Assembly: GCF_024746815.1 (NCBI RefSeq)
Contig: NZ_CP080525.1
Location: 3,100,001-3,164,000 of the forward strand
DNA from: Mesorhizobium sp. AR07
GTDB taxonomy: Bacteria > Pseudomonadota > Alphaproteobacteria > Rhizobiales > Rhizobiaceae
Reading direction: 5' to 3'
DNA length: 64,000 nt
Shown here one piece after another: positions 43,659-52,747 of the stretch (positions within the stretch are counted from its first letter, which is position 1; each line of letters begins with the position of its first letter). Both the position numbers and the translations under genes were made by a program. The notes under the pieces were generated by a model. The model was given only the letters and a program-made list of their open reading frames with translations, was not told the origin of the DNA and made no database searches.

Positions 43659-44600
43659 TTAAAGCCGCCCCAACCTCTCGACCAGCAGAGCAAAAAAGCC
43701 GTCATGGTCGATGTCGCGCATCACCATGGCGTTCTTAGGCCGCTTGGTGACGCCCCACCAGTCGATCACGGTCATGCCCATGGTCAGTTCCGAGGTGGTT
43801 TCCACGCTGACATTGCAGTTGCGGCCCTTGAACAGGTCCGGCTTCAACAGATAGGCGATGACGCAGGGGTCGTGCAGCGGCCCGCCATCGGTGCCGTATT
43901 TCTCCTCGTCGAAACGCTCGAAGAATTCCAGCATGTCGGCGGTCGCGGTGCCGACCTTGGTGCCGAGCGCACGGAAGGCTTGCGTGCGCTTGGCGGTGGT
44001 CAGCGCCTTGTGGGTGACGTCGAGCGGCATCATCACGATCGGAATGCCGGACTTGAGCACGACATCGGCGGCATGCGGATCGACATAGATGTTGAATTCG
44101 GCGGACGGCGTGACATTGCCGCCTTCGAAGAAGCCACCGCCCATCAGCACGATTTCCTTGATGCGCGGTGCGATGCGCGGCTCGCGGATCAGCGCCAGCG
44201 CAATGTTGGTGAGTGGGCCGAGCGGGCAAAGCGTGATGGAGCCGCTCTCTTCCTTCATCAGCGTCTCGACGATGAAATCGACCGCGTACTGGTCTTGCAG
44301 CTTCATCGTCGGTTCGGGCAATTGCGGTCCGTTGAGGCCGGTCTTGCCATGCACTTCCTCGGCGGTGACCAGTTCGCGCATCAACGGCCGGATGGCGCCG
44401 GCATAGACCTTGATATCCGGCCGTCCGGCCAGTTCGCAAATCTTGCGGGCATTCTTTTCGGTAAGCTTCAGCGGCACGTTGCCGGCAACGGCTGATATGC
44501 CGACGATCTCCAGCTCGGAGCTGCCGAGCGCCAGCAAAATGGCGACGGCATCATCTTGGCCGGGATCCGTGTCGATGATGATCTTGCGTGATTGGGGCAT
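43659..44600 (-). CDS. Nucleoside hydrolase
   Basis: The 313-aa protein from the ATG at 44600 carries the Ca2+-binding N-terminal motif IIIDTDPGQDDAVAILLAL (Asp10, Asp12, Asp16, Asp17) and the C-terminal HDPCVIAYLL motif. The enzyme splits nucleosides into base and ribose. A longer frame to 44756 lacks coding character. Its products would feed rbsK and upp. Substrate preference (uridine, inosine) cannot be read safely. Confidence 0.93.
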   Translation of the reverse strand: MPQSRKIIIDTDPGQDDAVAILLALGSSELEIVGISAVAGNVPLKLTEKNARKICELAGRPDIKVYAGAIRPLMRELVTAEEVHGKTGLNGPQLPEPTMKLQDQYAVDFIVETLMKEESGSITLCPLGPLTNIALALIREPRIAPRIKEIVLMGGGFFEGGNVTPSAEFNIYVDPHAADVVLKSGIPIVMMPLDVTHKALTTAKRTQAFRALGTKVGTATADMLEFFERFDEEKYGTDGGPLHDPCVIAYLLKPDLFKGRNCNVSVETTSELTMGMTVIDWWGVTKRPKNAMVMRDIDHDGFFALLVERLGRL

Positions 44601-44818
44601 TTCAATTCCTTGTTTAGCGAGGCCATGGACCTGAATGGTGCTGACCGAAACGTCCTGCTGGCACCGAAGCGGCCGCGAGCTGCCATGTCGAACCGCTCGA
44701 CCGGGCAAGACAGTCCCGACCTGCGCGCTTCTCCTTGCATCTGGTCGCCGCTTCAAGCGCCATGTCGATCATTCCTGTGAGTCCACGACCTGGTCTTTTT
44801 GGGCGGGTCTTTTGACGG

Positions 44819-44847
44819 CTTGAACTTGGTCGCGGGGCGGACCATAT
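44819..44847 (+). promoter_or_regulatory. RpoH (heat-shock sigma) promoter of hsp20
   Basis: CTTGAA (44819-44824), a 17-base spacer, then CCATAT (44842-44847) matches the alphaproteobacterial RpoH pattern CTTGAA-N16/17-CCATAT. Transcription would start near 44853. Confidence 0.78.
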
Positions 44848-44852
44848 CAAGA

Positions 44853-44915
44853 CCATCGGGAAAAATGCCATCTGGGTTTTTCCACATTATGTCGCTCTTG
44901 AGAGGACAGTGTAAC
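44853..44915 (+). ncRNA. ROSE-like RNA thermometer in the hsp20 leader
   Basis: The predicted leader of about 62 bases has two hairpins. The first is GGAAAAA/TTTTTCC (44859-44883). The second is GUC-G-CUC, loop UUGA, GAG-GAC (44891-44907), with the conserved U(U/C)GCU sequence (44892-44896) opposite the Shine-Dalgarno GAGAGGA and a bulged G. This is the known architecture of ROSE elements, which melt at heat-shock temperature. The ATG lies 9 bases after the Shine-Dalgarno. Confidence 0.72.
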
Positions 44916-45341
44916 ATGAGCCGAATGACGCCCTTTTCCAGTCCGCTTCTCCTTGGTTTCGACGCCATGGAAAAGACCCTGGAACGCTTGGCGAAGTCCG
45001 GCGACAGCTACCCTCCCTACAACATCGAACGTCTCAGCGGCGCCGACGGCAAGACCGAGAGGTTGCGCATTACATTGGCCGTCGCCGGTTTCGCAGAGAA
45101 CGACCTCGATGTCACCACGGAGGAAAACCAGCTGGTCGTGCGCGGCCGTCAGACCGACGACACCGAGCGCGAATTTCTTCATCGCGGCATCGCCGCGCGC
45201 CAGTTCCAGCGCTGTTTCGTGCTGGCCGACGGCATGCGGGTGATCGCGGCGGAACTGAAGAACGGCCTTTTGTCGATCGACCTCGATCGGCCGGAGTCCG
45301 AACGGCTGGTACGGAAAATAAACATATCGGTGAAAGACTGA
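44916..45341 (+). CDS. Hsp20 small heat-shock protein
   Basis: The 141-aa protein has the alpha-crystallin domain (about residues 34-125) with PPYNIERLSGADGKTERLRITLAVAGF, the ENQLVVRGRQ strand and AAELKNGLLSIDLDRPES, and a C-terminal IxI-like tail (INISV). It is an ATP-independent holdase. Sequence and size suggest the rhizobial class A (IbpA-like) group. The ATG at 44916 is set by the ROSE hairpin and its Shine-Dalgarno. DUF1150 follows. Confidence 0.93.
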   Translation: MSRMTPFSSPLLLGFDAMEKTLERLAKSGDSYPPYNIERLSGADGKTERLRITLAVAGFAENDLDVTTEENQLVVRGRQTDDTEREFLHRGIAARQFQRCFVLADGMRVIAAELKNGLLSIDLDRPESERLVRKINISVKD

Positions 45342-45406
45342 TCTTTACCGATGGCTCTCATGCGGGATGGCCTTGAGCGGCGTCCTCGCGCCAAGGAGGC
45401 TTTGAA

Positions 45407-45664
45407 ATGACCAGAACTGATGAAAATCTCACCATGACCAGCGGCGAATTCGCCCATCTCGGCGAGGGCTCGGTCGCTTATCTGCGCAAGGTCTCGAGCG
45501 ACGAATTGCTCGGCCGTTTCCCCAACCTCGGTGAAATCGCGCCCGGCATGCAGCTATGGGCGCTATTTGCCGCCAACGGCCAGCCGATCCTGCTTTCGGA
45601 CGCGCGTGACCGCGCGCTGGCCGGCGCCATGGAAAACGACCTGACCACGGTCGCTATCCACTAA
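45407..45664 (+). CDS. DUF1150 family protein
   Basis: The 85-aa protein reads EFAHLGEGSVAYLRKVSSDELLGRFPNLGEIAPGMQLWALFAANGQPILLSDARDRAL, the DUF1150 pattern. The family is alphaproteobacterial and typically sits directly after small heat-shock genes. The spacing here is 65 bases on the same strand, with AAGGAGG before the ATG. Function unknown; co-expression with hsp20 is expected. Confidence 0.88.
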   Translation: MTRTDENLTMTSGEFAHLGEGSVAYLRKVSSDELLGRFPNLGEIAPGMQLWALFAANGQPILLSDARDRALAGAMENDLTTVAIH

Positions 45665-45688
45665 GGACATTGCCCGTTTAAAATGAAC

Positions 45689-45709
45689 AGGGCCGCCCAT
45701 GGCGGCCCT
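45689..45709. terminator. Bidirectional terminator hairpin between DUF1150 and ptsN
   Basis: AGGGCCGCC and GGCGGCCCT form a 9-bp stem with a CAT loop. It lies between the convergent DUF1150 and ptsN genes, 24 bases from each stop. On the minus strand the following bases are TGTTCATTTT. Confidence 0.75.
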
Positions 45710-45732
45710 TGTGACGGTCTAATGCTGAAACT

Positions 45733-46197
45733 TCAGGCCGCGTGCGAGGCCTGCGTGTCCGACAAAAGCGCGTGGATTGCCGCGGCGTCGCGCGTACCCC
45801 TGATCTTGGCCACCGTGTCGGCGTCGCGCAGCACCCGCGCGATGCGCGACAGGGCCTTGAGATGGTCGGCGCCCGCACCCTCCGGCGCCAGCAGCAGAAA
45901 CACCAGATCGACCGGCTGATCGTCCAGCGATTCGAAATCGACCGGCGTCTCCAGCCGGGCGAAAACCCCGGCGATGCGCTTCACGCCGGCCAGCTTGCCG
46001 TGCGGAATGGCGATGCCGTTGCCGACACCCGTCGAGCCCAGCCGCTCCCGCTGCAGGATGGTGTCGAACACTTCCCGCTCCGGAATGCCGGAAATCGCCG
46101 CTGCCCGTTCGGACAACAGTTGCAGCAGCTGTTTCTTGGAGTTCGCCTTCAACGCCGGCAGTATCGCCGGAACGTTGATAAGATCGCTCAGATCCAT
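45733..46197 (-). CDS. ptsN: PtsN, EIIA-Ntr phosphoryl-acceptor protein
   Basis: PtsN is the final acceptor of the nitrogen PTS relay (PtsP, NPr, PtsN) and regulates K+ and nitrogen or carbon physiology. The 154-aa protein has the conserved GNGIAIPHGKL with phosphorylatable His66 and the DLVFLLLAPEGAGADHLKALSRIARVLRD region. It is the last gene in the rpoN-hpf-ptsN block on the minus strand, with hpf 83 bases upstream. Confidence 0.95.
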   Translation of the reverse strand: MDLSDLINVPAILPALKANSKKQLLQLLSERAAAISGIPEREVFDTILQRERLGSTGVGNGIAIPHGKLAGVKRIAGVFARLETPVDFESLDDQPVDLVFLLLAPEGAGADHLKALSRIARVLRDADTVAKIRGTRDAAAIHALLSDTQASHAA

Positions 46198-46263
46198 GCT
46201 TGAAAATCCCTTGTTCGCCTGCCGTCACCAGTCCTCACCCCTCGTGCGGCCGGCTTTTATCCC

Positions 46264-46303
46264 TGTGCGACCTTGGTCGTCACGCTTGTGCGACCTTGGT
46301 CGT
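46264..46303. repeat. Tandem duplication at the 3' end of hpf
   Basis: TGTGCGACCTTGGTCGT occurs at 46264-46280 and again at 46287-46303, a 23-base period. The second copy encodes the last residues of Hpf (TTKVAQA) and the first lies just past the stop codon. It is a recent-looking duplication. Confidence 0.85.
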
Positions 46304-46864
46304 GGACGGGTCGATCCAGCCGATGTTTCCATCGGGCCGGCGATAGACGATGTTGAGATGGTCATTCCCGGCGTTGCGGAAGACGAAGACCGGGCTGTCC
46401 TTGGTGTCGAGCTCGATGACCGCCGAGGCCACCGACATGGTCTTCAGCGTCATGGTTGATTCGGCGACGATGGCCGGCGCGAAATTCTCCGGAATGTCCT
46501 CGTCGTCATCGGCAAGCGGCGCCATCACCGTGTAGGCAATGTCGGTCGGTTCGCCATTGGCGGCACCCGAATTGTGCGATTTCAGCCGGCGCTTGTAGCG
46601 CCTCAGGCGGGTTTCCAGACGATCCGCCGCGGCCTCGAAGGCCAATGTCGGATCCTGGGCATCGCCTGTAGCTTGCAGCGAAGCGCCGGAATCCAGCCGG
46701 ATCATGCAATCCGCCGAATAGCGCGAGCCCGATTTGATGACGGTGACGTGTCCGGCAAAGCCGCGATCGAAATATTTGCCGATCGCTTCGCCGACACGAT
46801 CGTTGATGCGTGTGCGGAACGCATCGCCGATATCCATGTGTTTTCCCGATATGCGCAAATTCAT
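46280..46864 (-). CDS. hpf: Long-form ribosome hibernation promoting factor
   Basis: The 194-aa protein combines the N-terminal S30AE/RaiA domain (MNLRISGKHMDIGDAFRTRINDRVGEAIGKYF) with a C-terminal dimerisation domain (about 130-190: VFRNAGNDHLNIVYRRPDGNIGWIDP). Long-form Hpf dimerises 70S ribosomes to 100S in stationary phase. It lies between rpoN and ptsN, the conserved rhizobial order. Confidence 0.95.
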   Translation of the reverse strand: MNLRISGKHMDIGDAFRTRINDRVGEAIGKYFDRGFAGHVTVIKSGSRYSADCMIRLDSGASLQATGDAQDPTLAFEAAADRLETRLRRYKRRLKSHNSGAANGEPTDIAYTVMAPLADDDEDIPENFAPAIVAESTMTLKTMSVASAVIELDTKDSPVFVFRNAGNDHLNIVYRRPDGNIGWIDPSTTKVAQA

Positions 46865-47129
46865 CTGAAAACTGACCTTCCTTGCTCAGGCTTCAAACTG
46901 GCCGGAGTTTATACTCGTGATCCGTGCGCACAAGCTTTGCGGCGTCACTCGCGCCGATTTTAAATCCGAACTTTCCGGTTGATCACAAGCCGCCCTTTTG
47001 ACCGTCCCGAGGCCAACGTCGTGACGGACCATCCGCTGCGGGCATCTAGCCCGTCTCATGCGGGCGGGCTTCTAGCCACTTCACCACGGCTTGTCAATGA
47101 AGTGCTGGCCTGTGGAAAATCGAACCGCG

Positions 47130-48656
47130 TCAGCGCCCGGCGCTGGCCAGCGCCCGTTTCTCCCGCCGGCGCTGCACCGACGAGGGAATATTCATGCCTT
47201 CCCGGTACTTGGCGACAGTGCGCCTGGCAATGTCGACACCGCTCTCCCGCAACATGTCGACGATCGCATCGTCGGATAGCACGTCGACGGGTTTTTCCTC
47301 GTCGATCATCTGCTTGATGCGGTCACGCACGGCTTCCGAGGAATGCGCATCGCCGCCGCCCGAGGCGGCGATCGAAGCGGTGAAGAAATAACGCAGTTCG
47401 AACACGCCGCGCGGCGTCAGCATGTATTTGTTCGCGGTGACCCGGCTGACCGTCGATTCGTGCATGCCAATGGCATCGGCCACCGTGCGCAGGTTGAGCG
47501 GCTTCAGCTGGCGCACGCCATGGACGAGGAAGGCATCCTGCTGGCGAACGATTTCCGAGGCAACCTTGAGGATGGTCTTTGCCCGCTGGTCGAGGCTGCG
47601 CGTCAGCCAGTTGGCGTTTTGCAGGCATTCGGCCAGGAAATCTTTTTCTGCCTGGTTCTTCGTCTGCGGCGAGACCTGGGCGAAATAGATATGGTCGACC
47701 AGCACGCGCGGCAGCGTTTCGGCATTGAGCTCGACCGTCCAGCTGCCGTCATTGGCCGCGCGCACCTCGACATCGGCGACGATCGCGTCGCTGGCGCCGC
47801 CCGAAAACGCCATGCCCGGCCGCGGATCGAGTGCCCGGATCTCGGCCAGCATGTCGAGCAGATCCCCCTCGTCAACGCCGCAGATCCGTTTCAGCGCGTG
47901 GAAATCGCGGCGCGCCAGCAGTTCGAGATTGGCGATCAGGGCCTTCATCGCCGGATCGAGCCGGTCACGCACCACAAGCTGTAGCGACAGGCATTCGGCA
48001 AGATCGCGGGCAAACAGGCCGGCCGGCTCGAAAGTCTGGCACACCGCCAGCACCTTTAGCACCGCGGCCGCGTCCGTGCCGAGACGGGCCGCGATCTCGG
48101 CCAGGTCGGCGCGCAGATAGCCGGTCTCGTCGAGGCCGTCGGCAAGGTCGGCGGCGATCAGCCGCGCGGCCGGATCAGCGAAGGCGAGCGCGACCTGTTC
48201 GCCGACATGGTCACGCAGCGTGATATCAGCGGCGGCCATGTCGCCGGCATCGAACCCCTCGGACGAGGAACCGGCACCATTGCCGGAAGCCGATTTCCAC
48301 TGCGCCGTCAGGTCGGGTCCTAGCCGCTCGCTGGTGCCCGGATCGTCGGGAAACAGGTTTTCCAGCGACGTATCGAGTTTTTCCGAGATCGCCTCGGCGC
48401 TCCACTGCGTCTCGTTTTCGAACCAGTCGCCCTCGGCGGCGGCTTGCGGCTCCGTCTCGATCTTCTGCGCCTGGTCGCTGGCGGCATCGTCCTGCGGCTC
48501 GGCACGCTCCAGCAGCGGGTTGCGCTCGATTTCCTCATCGATGAAATGCTCGAGTTCGACATGGGTGAACTGCAGCAGCCGAATCGACTGCATCAGTTGC
48601 GGCGTCATCACCAGCGACTGCGATTGTCGTAGCTGTAGTTTCGCCGCCAACGCCAT
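47130..48656 (-). CDS. rpoN: RNA polymerase sigma-54 factor
   Basis: RpoN directs transcription of nitrogen fixation, C4-dicarboxylate transport and other genes needing enhancer-binding activators. The 508-aa protein has the Gln-rich region I (LAAKLQLRQSQSLVMTPQLMQSIRLLQ), the acidic region II (about 50-115), and the C-terminal HTH and RpoN box ARRTVAKYREGMNIP. All expected domains are present. It lies upstream of hpf with a 265-base gap; lptB is 199 bases upstream on the same strand. Confidence 0.96.
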   Translation of the reverse strand: MALAAKLQLRQSQSLVMTPQLMQSIRLLQFTHVELEHFIDEEIERNPLLERAEPQDDAASDQAQKIETEPQAAAEGDWFENETQWSAEAISEKLDTSLENLFPDDPGTSERLGPDLTAQWKSASGNGAGSSSEGFDAGDMAAADITLRDHVGEQVALAFADPAARLIAADLADGLDETGYLRADLAEIAARLGTDAAAVLKVLAVCQTFEPAGLFARDLAECLSLQLVVRDRLDPAMKALIANLELLARRDFHALKRICGVDEGDLLDMLAEIRALDPRPGMAFSGGASDAIVADVEVRAANDGSWTVELNAETLPRVLVDHIYFAQVSPQTKNQAEKDFLAECLQNANWLTRSLDQRAKTILKVASEIVRQQDAFLVHGVRQLKPLNLRTVADAIGMHESTVSRVTANKYMLTPRGVFELRYFFTASIAASGGGDAHSSEAVRDRIKQMIDEEKPVDVLSDDAIVDMLRESGVDIARRTVAKYREGMNIPSSVQRRREKRALASAGR

Positions 48657-48855
48657 TGTCTGGTTTCAAACGCCTCGTCTACGCATCGGACTTCCGGACA
48701 GTAATTTTCCGCAGCTGGCCATGAAACTGGCCCAGCTTTTGCTTGTCAAGGCAATGGCTAGCAAAACTCGCTTACCGGAGCGTTATCCCGGCGCAAAATC
48801 GAAGAAAAAGAGCCGGTTGAGCACCAAAAATCGTGTCAGGAAACAAATTTCACGC

Positions 48856-49674
48856 TCAGAGCGTGAAACCTTCGCCGAGATAGAGCCGCCGCACATCCGG
48901 GTTTGCCACCACTTCGTCGGCGCGGCCATGGGTCAGCACCTGGCCTGCATGGATGATGTAGGCGCGGTCGATGAGGCCGAGCGTTTCGCGAACATTGTGG
49001 TCGGTGATGAGGACGCCGATGCCGCGCGCCGTCAGATGGCGCACCAATTGCTGGATATCGGCGACGGCGATCGGATCGATGCCGGCAAAAGGCTCGTCAA
49101 GCAGCATGTAGGCCGGGCGTGTCGCCAGCGCACGCGCGATTTCCAGGCGCCGCCGCTCGCCGCCGGAAAGCGACATGGATGGCGCCTTGCGCAGATGGCT
49201 GATGTGAAACTCCTCGAGCAGCTCGTCGAGATTGCGCTCGCGCTCCTTGCGGCTCTTTTCGACCACTTCGAGCACGGCGCGGATGTTCTGCTCGACACTC
49301 AGGCCGCGAAAGATCGAGGCCTCCTGCGGCAGATAGCCGATGCCGAGACGCGCACGACGATACATCGGCATCGAAGTGACGTCGAAGCCGTCGATCTCGA
49401 TCGTGCCCTCATCGACCGGCACCAGGCCGGTCACCATATAGAAGCAGGTCGTCTTGCCGGCGCCGTTGGGGCCAAGCAGCCCGACGGCCTCGCCGGCGCG
49501 CACGCCGATGGTGACGCCGCTGACGACCTTGCGGCCCTTGTAGCTCTTGGTCAGACCCTTGGCGATCAGGGTTCCCTTGAACTTTCCCGCATCGACGGTC
49601 ACCGTGGCCGGCGCCGAAATCTTGCCGGCGGCCCGTCCCGGAAGACGCGCCGTCAGCGACGACAGGCTGGCCAT
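48856..49674 (-). CDS. lptB: LPS export ABC transporter ATP-binding protein LptB
   Basis: LptB powers transport of lipopolysaccharide from the inner membrane. The ATG at 49674 overlaps the lptA stop (ATGA) and gives 272 aa; a longer frame to 49740 would lie inside lptA. The first 30 residues are an extra low-complexity extension. Walker A is GPNGAGKTT, the signature [15 protein letters not shown] and Walker [12 protein letters not shown] are intact. Confidence 0.95.
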   Translation of the reverse strand: MASLSSLTARLPGRAAGKISAPATVTVDAGKFKGTLIAKGLTKSYKGRKVVSGVTIGVRAGEAVGLLGPNGAGKTTCFYMVTGLVPVDEGTIEIDGFDVTSMPMYRRARLGIGYLPQEASIFRGLSVEQNIRAVLEVVEKSRKERERNLDELLEEFHISHLRKAPSMSLSGGERRRLEIARALATRPAYMLLDEPFAGIDPIAVADIQQLVRHLTARGIGVLITDHNVRETLGLIDRAYIIHAGQVLTHGRADEVVANPDVRRLYLGEGFTL

Positions 49675-50255
49675 CAGGGGTTCGTCGCTCCCGATTTCGG
49701 CGGCGGCGTGATCGACATCTGGACGCGTTGCCCAGCGCATGGATCAACCTGGGCCAGCCCGGTTTTCATCTGCACGACGAGCTTGCAGCCGACCAGGACG
49801 TTGTCGTTTTGCGACAGAACGACCTTTTTGCCCGACAGCACCAGAACCTGGCTCTTCATGTCGAAGGTGCCTTGATCGGCGGTCGCGATCTGCGTATCCG
49901 ACTTGATGTAAACCTTGTCGGAAATCTCCAGATGATCGATGTTGGCCGAGCCGGTCATCGCCGCACCCGCGGCTTCCGTGCCCTTGGCCGCGGCGTTGGG
50001 GTCCTTGACGTAATAGACCGTCATCTTGCCGGACTTCATCAACGTCGGCCCCTGGACGACGCTGACATTGCCTGTGAAGATGGCGACATTGTCGGCCTGC
50101 CGGACCTCCAGCTTGTCGCTTTCGATCTGGATCGGCTTGTCGCCGGATAATTTGAGACCTGACTGGCTGGTGGACTGCGCCAATGACGGCGCCAGTCCGA
50201 GCAGCAGCAACACCGAAGTTGCAGCCGCGAGCCGCGTCGAACTACTGAGCCGCAT
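49674..50255 (-). CDS. lptA: LPS transport periplasmic protein LptA
   Basis: The 193-aa protein has a signal peptide (about 1-26, [13 protein letters not shown]) and an OstA-like beta-jellyroll: [37 protein letters not shown]. LptA forms the periplasmic bridge of the LPS transport machine. It overlaps lptC upstream by 14 bases and lptB downstream, consistent with translational coupling. Confidence 0.93.
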   Translation of the reverse strand: MRLSSSTRLAAATSVLLLLGLAPSLAQSTSQSGLKLSGDKPIQIESDKLEVRQADNVAIFTGNVSVVQGPTLMKSGKMTVYYVKDPNAAAKGTEAAGAAMTGSANIDHLEISDKVYIKSDTQIATADQGTFDMKSQVLVLSGKKVVLSQNDNVLVGCKLVVQMKTGLAQVDPCAGQRVQMSITPPPKSGATNP

Positions 50256-50955
50256 TGGTTTCTCCGCTGTTTCCCTCTGCCGTCTTCAAGGCGGCGGAAT
50301 CGATGTTGACGCGCACTTTGTTCTCGAAAACCAGAACCCTGCCATTGTCCTGGACCGACATCGAATCCGCCGTGATCCGTGACCCCTCACGGCTGACATC
50401 GACGGGATCTCCCGTCTTCATAGTGCCTTTGCCCATGTCGAGGAAGACCGATTTGAACTTGGCCTGCATGCCGTCGGACGTGGTGATGGCAACGTCACTG
50501 GTCAGGTTCATCGTATTGCCGTTGCGATCGTAGGTGCCGCGCGAGGCCTTGATCGCCGCGATATTGTCAGGTCCAACCGGAACCTTGGCGTCGATGCCTT
50601 CCAGTTCGATGATCCCTTGCGTGCTGACATCCTGGATGGCGCGGAGCGCCGTCATCGAATAGGGCTGCTTCTGTTTGGTGAAACCATTGAGCTTGGGATT
50701 GGCCATCACCAGCTTGCCGTTGGAAAAGGCAGTGCCTTCCGTCTGAACCTTCACGGAGACGGGTGCGGCGAGATAGGAATAGACCGGGAAAGCGATGGCG
50801 ATCAGTGCCGCGGCCAGCGGCACGGCAAACTTGAGAACGCGCACGCGGCGCGAATGACGCTGTGCGCGGTCGAAAGCATCGCCACGCATCCGGCCGTTCG
50901 CCGGGGGGACCAACTCCATCTCGGCGTTGGTCGGTTCAATCGGTCGCGCTAACAT
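50242..50955 (-). CDS. lptC: LPS export protein LptC
   Basis: The 237-aa protein has one N-terminal transmembrane segment (about 42-64, LKFAVPLAAALIAIAFPVYSYLAAP) and a periplasmic LptC-type jellyroll with repeated beta strands (ISTDGMQAKFKSVFLDMGKG-like). It links LptB(FG) to LptA. It is the first gene of the lptC-lptA-lptB group in this window. Confidence 0.88.
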   Translation of the reverse strand: MLARPIEPTNAEMELVPPANGRMRGDAFDRAQRHSRRVRVLKFAVPLAAALIAIAFPVYSYLAAPVSVKVQTEGTAFSNGKLVMANPKLNGFTKQKQPYSMTALRAIQDVSTQGIIELEGIDAKVPVGPDNIAAIKASRGTYDRNGNTMNLTSDVAITTSDGMQAKFKSVFLDMGKGTMKTGDPVDVSREGSRITADSMSVQDNGRVLVFENKVRVNIDSAALKTAEGNSGETNAAQ

Positions 50956-51367
50956 TCACTGCTTTCTTCTAAACCCCTGCCCACCTGGAGGCACCGCTTA
51001 TAGGTGGGACGCCCGCGCCTTCAAGCAAGCACAAGCCCATGAAAACTGCAAAAATGTGACGGCCGCCCTTGTACAGATGAAAACGAGGGCTGCACAACTG
51101 CACGTTCTTCATTAGCAGAAACAAGCATGCAGCGTAATATTTGTCAGCCGTCGGTCCCACCGCCCGACCTTGCCGCGATTGCACAAATGCGTGAAGAGAG
51201 CTGTGCCCGGAGAGGGTGGATGCCCGCCTGGCCGGCCCGATCATGCGCCCGGCATGGTCATCGCGACCGTTGGCGCGGATTGTCTCGTCGTGCCGGAAAG
51301 AGAATTGCTTCCAGATGGGAGGATCATGGTCTAAAAGCGTGTCCTCCCGCCGACTGAAAGGCTGACC
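50956..51367. other. Divergent intergenic region lptC / sppA, nothing recognised
   Basis: These 412 bases separate lptC (minus) from sppA (plus). A 76-codon frame at 51127-51357 shows no domain, signal peptide or good ribosome binding site, so I do not call it. Promoters for both flanking genes must lie here. Confidence 0.5.
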
Positions 51368-52324
51368 ATGGCACTGAGAGCCGACGACCTGATCGACCGC
51401 CGCCGCTTGCGGCGCAAGCTGACATTCTGGCGCGTTGCCGCCATCGGCATCGTAGCACTTGGGGTGATTGCGCTTTCAGCCTGGTTCTACGGCGACGACT
51501 TCACCGGCTCGGCCGTCAACCATATCGCCAAGGTCAGGATCGAAGGCACCATCACCGAGGACGAGGAGCTGATCAAGCGGCTGGAAACCATCCGCCAGTC
51601 GTCGACGGTGAAAGGCGTGATCCTGTCGATCGATTCGCCCGGCGGCACCACGGTCGGTGGTGAATCGATCTACGAAGAGGTGCGCAAGCTGGCCGCCGAC
51701 AAGCCGGTCGTCGCGGAAGTCGGCACGCTCGCCGCATCGGCGGGCTACATGATTGCCAGTGCCGCCGACCACATCGTCGCCCGCAAGACCTCGATCGTCG
51801 GCTCGATCGGCGTGCTGATCCAGTACCCTGATGTCAGCGGGCTGATGGACAAGCTCGGCGTCAAGCTGGAGGAAGTGAAATCGTCGCCGCTGAAAGCCTC
51901 GCCGTCTCCCTTCAAGCCGACCAATGACGACGAGCGCGCCATGGTCCGCAAGCTCATCCTCGACAGCTATGACTGGTTCGTCGGCATCGTCGCCGAGCGC
52001 CGCAAGATGACCCGCGAGCAAGCGCTGGCGCTCGCCGACGGTTCGATCTTCACCGGTCGCCAGGGTGTCGCCAATGGGCTGATCGACGCCGTCGGTGGCG
52101 AGACCGAAGCAATCGACTGGCTGGCGACCAAGGGGGTCGACGCCAAACTCAAGGTGGTCGAGTGGAAAGACACCGAGCGGCGCGGTGGCTTCCTGTTCTC
52201 CAAGGCAATGGCGCAAACGATCGGGAGCGCGCTCGGCCTGCCGGCCTACAGCGGCGATGTCATTCATGAATTGGGCGCCGACCGCTTGTTTCTTGACGGT
52301 CTCGTTTCCGTCTGGCACCCTTGA
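51368..52324 (+). CDS. sppA: Signal peptide peptidase SppA (36K type)
   Basis: SppA degrades cleaved signal peptides at the membrane. The 318-aa protein has one N-terminal transmembrane helix (about 22-41) and the ClpP-like fold with SIDSPGG (about 88-94), the nucleophile Ser124 in LAASAGY, and a Lys in the KSSPLK segment (about 171-176) as the general base. The short form is typical of alphaproteobacteria. ihfB follows 81 bases downstream. Confidence 0.93.
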   Translation: MALRADDLIDRRRLRRKLTFWRVAAIGIVALGVIALSAWFYGDDFTGSAVNHIAKVRIEGTITEDEELIKRLETIRQSSTVKGVILSIDSPGGTTVGGESIYEEVRKLAADKPVVAEVGTLAASAGYMIASAADHIVARKTSIVGSIGVLIQYPDVSGLMDKLGVKLEEVKSSPLKASPSPFKPTNDDERAMVRKLILDSYDWFVGIVAERRKMTREQALALADGSIFTGRQGVANGLIDAVGGETEAIDWLATKGVDAKLKVVEWKDTERRGGFLFSKAMAQTIGSALGLPAYSGDVIHELGADRLFLDGLVSVWHP

Positions 52325-52405
52325 GATGCCGTTTGGGGCAAGTGAAAAAGCAAATAAAATCATCCTCATAATTTTGACCGCACGGCTTTCACGGGGACCC
52401 GTCTG

Positions 52406-52690
52406 ATGATCAAGTCCGAACTTGTGCAGATTATTGCCACGCGCAATCCGCATCTTTTCCTGCGCGACGTCGAAAACATCGTCGGCGCGATCTTCGATGA
52501 GATCACCGACGCTCTTGCCGAAGGCAACCGGGTCGAACTGCGTGGCTTCGGCGCTTTTTCGGTGAAAAACCGTCCCGCCCGCACCGGCCGCAATCCACGC
52601 ACCGGCGAGTCCGTCGAGGTCGAGGAGAAATGGGTGCCGTTCTTCAAGACCGGCAAGGAGTTGCGTGAAAGGCTGAACGGCGGCAAGTAG
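52406..52690 (+). CDS. ihfB: Integration host factor beta subunit
   Basis: The 94-aa protein is the beta subunit of IHF, a DNA-bending nucleoid protein. The DNABII signature [22 protein letters not shown] with the minor-groove Pro arm is intact (about residues 46-67). The N-terminal [26 protein letters not shown] is typical of IhfB rather than IhfA or HU. Confidence 0.96.
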   Translation: MIKSELVQIIATRNPHLFLRDVENIVGAIFDEITDALAEGNRVELRGFGAFSVKNRPARTGRNPRTGESVEVEEKWVPFFKTGKELRERLNGGK

Positions 52691-52747
52691 GCGCGGCGTC
52701 AGCGCCAGACGGCCTTTCGAACAGGCCAGCTTCCGACGGAAAACATC

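Larger units (their letters stand above)
44601..44915. other. Leader region between nucleoside hydrolase and hsp20
   Basis: The 315-base stretch holds the nucleoside hydrolase promoter on the minus strand (not recognised) and, at its right end, the RpoH-type promoter and ROSE-like RNA element of hsp20 (separate entries). Confidence 0.6.

Noticed and set aside
48220..49875. A 551-codon plus-strand frame opposite rpoN, lptB and lptA.
   Set aside because: No domain, and the overlapped genes are certain.
51127..51357. A 76-codon frame in the lptC-sppA intergenic region.
   Set aside because: No domain, signal peptide or ribosome binding site.
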